Below, one piece after another: positions 60,271 to 64,000 of a stretch of DNA of 64,000 nt; the stretch's first letter is position 1, and every line of letters starts with the position of its first letter. The stretch is from Streptomyces sp. STR69 (GTDB lineage: Bacteria > Actinomycetota > Actinomycetes > Streptomycetales > Streptomycetaceae), in the NCBI RefSeq assembly GCF_024519455.1, contig NZ_JALJRY010000002.1, positions 455,966 through 519,965 of the forward strand, read 5' to 3'. The notes under the pieces were generated by a model, which ran no database searches, had not been told where the DNA came from, and worked only from the letters and a program-made list of their open reading frames with translations. The translations under genes were made by a program, and so were the position numbers.

Positions 60271-61173
60271 ATGAGCACCACCCCTTCGACCGACCCGCTC
60301 GCCACCGGAACGCACACCGTCGAGATCGACGGAGTCACCCAGCGCTACCACGTCCACGGGACCGGTCCCGTGTGCGTCGCGCACTCCGGCGGACCCGGCA
60401 TCTTCTGGGAGTACCTGCGCATGCCCGCGCTGGAGGAGCACCTCACGGTCGTCTACCCGGAGCCCGTCGGCACCGGCGCCTCCGGCCGGCTGCCCACCCA
60501 CCCGCACGGCTACACCCGGGCCCGCTACAGCCGCTTCCTCACCGGACTGATCGACCACCTCGGCGTCCCCGAGGTGCACCTCCTCGGACACTCCCACGGC
60601 GGATTCGTCGCCCAGTACCACGCCCTGCACCACCCCGATCGCCTCGCCGGCGTGATCCTCTACGAGAGCGCACCGGTGACCGGCCCCGAGCACGGTGCCG
60701 AGGCGGTGCGCCTGGTGCAGGAGTTCGCCGCCCGGCACGCCGACAACCCCGGGCTCCCCGAGGTCGTGGAGGCGTTCCAGAACATCCCCACCATCTCCGA
60801 CGACGCGCAGACCACCGCCGTGGCCCGCGGGCTGTTCCCCGCCTACTTCGCCGACTTCTGGGGCCGGGAGGCCGAGTTCGCCCCCGTCCGGGAGGCTGTC
60901 GCGGCCACCCACATCTCCGGGCTGGCCGAGGACCGCACCCCGGACGTCGTCGACGACCGCGCCACCCTCGGCGCGCTCACCGTGCCGACCCTCGTCCTCG
61001 TGGGCCGCCACGACTTCATCTGCGGGGTGCGCTGGGCCGAGGAACTGCACGACCTCGTCCCGGGTTCGGAGCTGGTGATCCTGGAGAACAGCGGGCACTT
61101 CGGGCACCTGGAGGAACCGGAGGCCTTCGCGAAGGCGGTGACCGCGTTCGTCGAGACCGCCGGCCGGAACTAG
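60271..61173 (+). CDS. Alpha/beta hydrolase (proline iminopeptidase-like)
   Basis: A 300-residue alpha/beta-fold hydrolase with oxyanion-hole region HSGGPG (near residue 38), nucleophile elbow LLGHSHGGFVAQY, and an acid/histidine pair in VLVGRHDFICG and ENSGHFGHLEEP. The HSGGPG motif is typical of proline iminopeptidase-type hydrolases. The substrate is unknown. ATG 60271 has AAGGAG. It lies 85 bases after the ECF sigma factor gene. Confidence 0.9.
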   Translation: MSTTPSTDPLATGTHTVEIDGVTQRYHVHGTGPVCVAHSGGPGIFWEYLRMPALEEHLTVVYPEPVGTGASGRLPTHPHGYTRARYSRFLTGLIDHLGVPEVHLLGHSHGGFVAQYHALHHPDRLAGVILYESAPVTGPEHGAEAVRLVQEFAARHADNPGLPEVVEAFQNIPTISDDAQTTAVARGLFPAYFADFWGREAEFAPVREAVAATHISGLAEDRTPDVVDDRATLGALTVPTLVLVGRHDFICGVRWAEELHDLVPGSELVILENSGHFGHLEEPEAFAKAVTAFVETAGRN

Positions 61174-61255
61174 GTCATTTGGTCGAAGCTCCCGCGGACG
61201 GCCCTGCCTAGTGTGGAGCTGTCCGGAGGGTTCCCGACAAACAAGGAGCAACGGC

Positions 61256-61945
61256 ATGAGCGCCGTCAAGAACATCGTCCTCGTGCACGGCGGATTCGTC
61301 GACGGTTCCGGATGGCAGTCCGTGTACCGCCTTCTCACCCAGGACGGATTCCGCGTCAGCGTCGTACAGAACCCGACCCTGTCCCTCGACGGCGACGTGG
61401 CCGTCACCCACCGCGCCCTCGACGCCCTGGACGGTCCGGCGGTGCTCGTCGGCCACTCCTACGGCGGCGCCGTGATCACCGAGGCCGGCCGCCACGACCG
61501 GGTGGCCGCGCTCGCCTACATCGCGGCCTTCGCGCCGGACAAGGACGAGTCGGTCGGCACCCTGGTCGCCGACCCGGCGCCCGGCGCGCCGGTGCCGCCG
61601 ATCCTGCCGCCGGTCGACGGCTTCCTGTTCCTGGACCGGGACAAGTTCGCCGCGTCGTTCGCGGGCGACCTGCCGGCCGAGGACGCCGCGTTCCTGGCCG
61701 ACGCCCAGGTGCCGTGGGGCCTGGACGCGCTCGGCGGTACGATCACCGAACCCGCCTGGCGGACCAAGCCCAGCTGGTACCTCGTCACGACCGGGGACCG
61801 CATGATCCCGCCGCCGGTCCAGCACCAGATGGCCGAGCGGGCCGGCGCCACCGTCTCCGAGGCCGAGGGCAGCCACGCCATCTACGTCTCCCGGCCGGAG
61901 GCCGTCGTGGAACTGATCAAGCAGGCCGCGGCCGACCAGGGCTGA
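61256..61945 (+). CDS. Alpha/beta hydrolase (esterase/MhlB-like)
   Basis: A 229-residue alpha/beta hydrolase of the short type. It has IVLVHGGFVDGSGW at the N-terminus (oxyanion hole), nucleophile elbow VLVGHSYGGAVIT, and C-terminal catalytic histidine in EAEGSHAIYVSRP. It is close to the salicylate-esterase/hydroxynitrile lyase-like family seen as stress-induced proteins in actinobacteria. ATG 61256 follows AAGGAG. It is the second hydrolase in the row behind the ECF sigma gene; a hairpin follows before the next gene. Confidence 0.92.
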   Translation: MSAVKNIVLVHGGFVDGSGWQSVYRLLTQDGFRVSVVQNPTLSLDGDVAVTHRALDALDGPAVLVGHSYGGAVITEAGRHDRVAALAYIAAFAPDKDESVGTLVADPAPGAPVPPILPPVDGFLFLDRDKFAASFAGDLPAEDAAFLADAQVPWGLDALGGTITEPAWRTKPSWYLVTTGDRMIPPPVQHQMAERAGATVSEAEGSHAIYVSRPEAVVELIKQAAADQG

Positions 61946-62034
61946 CTGCTTGCCCGGCCGGGTCGCAGGCGCCCCCGGGTACGCCGTCCCCTCCGACACC
62001 CACTGACCACCTGACCATCCGTCAATTCCCCGTG

Positions 62035-62065
62035 GCAGCCCGCCTGTTCCCCTCAGGCGGGCTGC
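62035..62065 (+). terminator. Hairpin terminator between hydrolase and GNAT genes
   Basis: GCAGCCCGCCTG (62035-62046) pairs perfectly with CAGGCGGGCTGC (62054-62065) around a 7-base loop. Confidence 0.75.
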
Positions 62066-62107
62066 CCGCGCGCCCCTCCCGGGACCACCCGAGAAAGAAG
62101 CAGCACC

Positions 62108-62989
62108 TTGACGACCGTCGTCCAGCCGTCCGTCGCCGAGCAGTCCGAGGCGGAAGCCCTCTACCGATTCCAGATGGAGACCCCCGAGCCCGTCCGCACC
62201 GCGCTCGGCATGAACGCCACCCGGATCGGCGGCGGGGTGGTGCTGTCGATGCGCCACGACAGCACCCACTTCTGGAGCAAGGCCCTCGGCTTCGGAGTCA
62301 CCGCCCCCGTCACCGCCCAACTGGTCGAGGAGGTCTGCGACTTCTACCGCGCCGAGCGCACCCCGCAGGCCGTCCTGCAGATCGCGCCCGCCTTCCTGCC
62401 CGAGGACTGGCCGGAGATCTGCGCGCGGGAGGGCATAGTCCGCGCCCCGTCCTGGGCCAAGCTCGTCTGCCCGACCGACGAGGCCGTCGCGCGCGCCGAC
62501 GCCCTGGACCGGCCCGACGGCATCCGGGTCACCCCGCTGGCCGCCGAAGAGGCCCTGGAATGGGGCACGGTGATGATGCGGGCCTTCGGCACACCGGTCG
62601 AGCACTACGCCGAGATGGCCGCGTCGACCGTGACCCGGCCGGGCTGGCATCCCTACGCCGCCTGGCTGGACGGGGAGTTGGTCGGCACCGGCACCCTGCT
62701 CGTCCGCGGCGAGACGGCGCAGATGTTCGCCGGCGCCGTACTGCCCCACGCACGCGGTCGCGGCGGCCAGACCGCGCTGCTCGCCGCCCGGGCCCGCGCG
62801 GCACGGAAGCTCGGCTGCCGGGTGCTCGTCGCCGAGACGGGCGCCGAACAGCCCGGCACCCACAACAGCTCCCTGCACAACATGTTCCGCCTCGGCTTCG
62901 AGGTCGCCTACGAACGCCCCAACTGGCGCTGGCACTTGAACCCCGACGCGGGCACGGGCACCGACGACGCGGGCACGTCCGGGCACTGA
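62108..62989 (+). CDS. GNAT family N-acetyltransferase
   Basis: A 293-residue acetyltransferase. The C-terminal half (residues about 140-270) shows the GNAT core, with acetyl-CoA binding motif A in LPHARGRGGQTALLAARARAA (RxxGxG/A-like RGRGGQ). The N-terminal half (MTTVVQPSVAEQSEAEALYRFQMETP) resembles a second, degenerate GNAT fold. The start is TTG 62108 preceded by GAGAAAGAAG. The acceptor is unknown. It is convergent with the last regulator in the window, leaving about 10 bases between stops. Confidence 0.88.
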   Translation: MTTVVQPSVAEQSEAEALYRFQMETPEPVRTALGMNATRIGGGVVLSMRHDSTHFWSKALGFGVTAPVTAQLVEEVCDFYRAERTPQAVLQIAPAFLPEDWPEICAREGIVRAPSWAKLVCPTDEAVARADALDRPDGIRVTPLAAEEALEWGTVMMRAFGTPVEHYAEMAASTVTRPGWHPYAAWLDGELVGTGTLLVRGETAQMFAGAVLPHARGRGGQTALLAARARAARKLGCRVLVAETGAEQPGTHNSSLHNMFRLGFEVAYERPNWRWHLNPDAGTGTDDAGTSGH

Positions 62990-62999
62990 GCCGACGGCG

Positions 63000-64000
63000 T
63001 CACGGAACCGGGCCGGTCAGTGCGTCGCGCAGGCCGGCCCGCGAGGTGACGTTCAACTTCCTGAAGACACCGCGGAGATGAGCGGCCACCGTGCGCGGGG
63101 ACAGGAAGAGCTGCGCGGCGATCTGTTTGTTCGTCAGTCCCGTGGCGGCCAGCCGGGCCGCCCGCCGCTCCTGCGGGGTCAGCAGCACGTGCGGGTCCCG
63201 GCCGTCGGACGCGGCCGGACCGACCGGGATCCCGCTCGCCCGCAGCTCGTTGGCGGCGCGCGCACTCCACGGGGCGGCCCCCAGCCGGTCGAACGTGGAG
63301 AGCGCGGCCTCCAGGTGCACCCGCGCCGCGACGCCCGCCCTGGCGCGGCGCAGCCGCTCGCCGTAGGCCAGGCAGATCCGGGCCCAGTCGAACGGCCAGC
63401 GCTCGGCGCCGGGCGCGGTGATCGCCGCCACGAACAGGTCGTGGTCGATGAAGTCCGCGACGGCCATCGCCTCGGCGGCGTCCGTCACCATGGCCAGCCG
63501 GGGCGAGATCGACGGGATGCCGGTCTTGCGGACCGCCGCGACGCGCTCCGCCGCCTCCTCGTGCCGGTCGGTGCGGACCGCGGCCTCGGTGAAGTCCAGC
63601 AGCAGCCACAGGGCGTGCGGCATGAACCGCGGCACCTCACCCGGCGTGCCGAGTGCCCCCAGCAGCCGGTGGGCGGTGTCGAAGTCCGCGCCGCCGAGCG
63701 CCGACAGGGCCCGGATGTGCGCGGCGTAGACGCGCAGCGCGCCGAGCCCCCGGGGATTGCCCCAGGACGCCAGCCGGTCCGCGATCTCGCGCGCGGTGTC
63801 GCCGTCGCCGCGCGCGGCGGCCACGACTCCGCGCAGGAAATGGCCCGTTGAGGCCGACAGACGGTAGTCGTACGTCTCGCACCAGCGCAGGCCCTCAGCG
63901 GTGACCGCCAGCAGGTCGTCCCACTGGCCGCCGGTCCAGGCGTCGTTGGCCAGCAGGAACTGGGCCTGGATCGCCAGCGCCACCGCCCCGCCGTCCCGGC
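63000..64000 (-). CDS. LuxR family transcriptional regulator (3' part, runs off the window)
   Basis: The visible 333 codons carry a helical repeat region and a C-terminal LuxR-type HTH (LLTPQERRAARLAATGLTNKQIAAQLFLSPRTVAAHLRGVFRKLNV). The frame stays open to the window edge, so the GTG at 63983 is probably internal, and an N-terminal AAA/NB-ARC-type domain is expected beyond 64000. It resembles large ATP-binding LuxR regulators. Its targets are not visible. Confidence 0.85.
   Translation of the reverse strand, partial: RDGGAVALAIQAQFLLANDAWTGGQWDDLLAVTAEGLRWCETYDYRLSASTGHFLRGVVAAARGDGDTAREIADRLASWGNPRGLGALRVYAAHIRALSALGGADFDTAHRLLGALGTPGEVPRFMPHALWLLLDFTEAAVRTDRHEEAAERVAAVRKTGIPSISPRLAMVTDAAEAMAVADFIDHDLFVAAITAPGAERWPFDWARICLAYGERLRRARAGVAARVHLEAALSTFDRLGAAPWSARAANELRASGIPVGPAASDGRDPHVLLTPQERRAARLAATGLTNKQIAAQLFLSPRTVAAHLRGVFRKLNVTSRAGLRDALTGPVP

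Overview
The window is about 64 kb of very GC-rich DNA (strong G/C preference at third codon positions, GTG and TTG starts, AGGAGG-type ribosome binding sites). Its gene families are typical of Streptomyces: DUF4232 lipoprotein, DUF3500 protein, GH75 chitosanase, GH19 chitinase, LAL-type LuxR regulators, OFA transporters and a Streptomyces-type RNA polymerase alpha subunit. No insertion sequence, integrase, CRISPR array or rRNA is visible; there is one tRNA-Leu(GAG). The content looks like accessory arm-type chromosome: secreted glycan hydrolases, catabolic clusters, many small regulator/target pairs and a few decayed genes.

Layout. 0-3.6 kb: methyltransferase, SDR, a GH75 chitosanase behind a CsnR-like operator, and an aldo/keto reductase. 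4.1-12.7 kb: a tightly coupled four-gene operon for secreted plant-glycan (pectin/rhamnogalacturonan-type) breakdown: a GH105 hydrolase, a Tat-exported lyase-like protein, a 1518-residue protein carrying GH28, GH29-like, F5/8C and GH27 modules, and a CBM-FnIII-PQQ sugar dehydrogenase. 12.7-28 kb: acyl-CoA ligase, DHA2 efflux pump with divergent double-Lrp regulator, DUF3500 protein, LysR with divergent symporter, sialidase plus beta-propeller protein, MarR with divergent quinone oxidoreductase, isochorismatase-like protein, and LysR with a divergent SDR that lacks the usual catalytic residues.

28-45.7 kb: a coherent oxalate/formate catabolic locus. A minus-strand operon encodes a ThDP-dependent oxalyl-CoA decarboxylase-like enzyme, formyl-CoA:oxalate CoA-transferase (Frc), a fused ADP-forming acyl-CoA synthetase and two OFA-family MFS transporters. 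Divergent or nearby are a SucCD-like CoA ligase pair, a third OFA transporter with a 44-residue membrane subunit, FdhD, a PanE-type reductase, a KAS III-like enzyme, a GntR/FCD regulator and an aldehyde dehydrogenase. Three divergent promoters in the locus share a GT(C/A)GACGAA core inside inverted-repeat-like sequence, the likely operator of the GntR protein. The proposed route is: import oxalate, activate it to oxalyl-CoA, decarboxylate to formyl-CoA, exchange CoA through Frc, and export or oxidise formate (FdhD supports a formate dehydrogenase encoded elsewhere).

45.7-47.8 kb: a deletion scar joining two decayed divergent genes (LLM oxidoreductase and MarR), then tRNA-Leu, then a solitary complete rpoA without its usual ribosomal-protein neighbours. 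47.8-64 kb: aculeacin-type Ntn acylase, GH19 chitinase behind two DasR-like sites, a lipoprotein, a small protein, a secreted serine protease, an NB-ARC/LuxR regulator, a Gfo/Idh/MocA oxidoreductase with divergent LacI regulator and paired operators, a dipeptidase remnant, an ECF sigma factor followed by two alpha/beta hydrolases, a GNAT acetyltransferase and the 3' part of another LuxR regulator that runs off the window.
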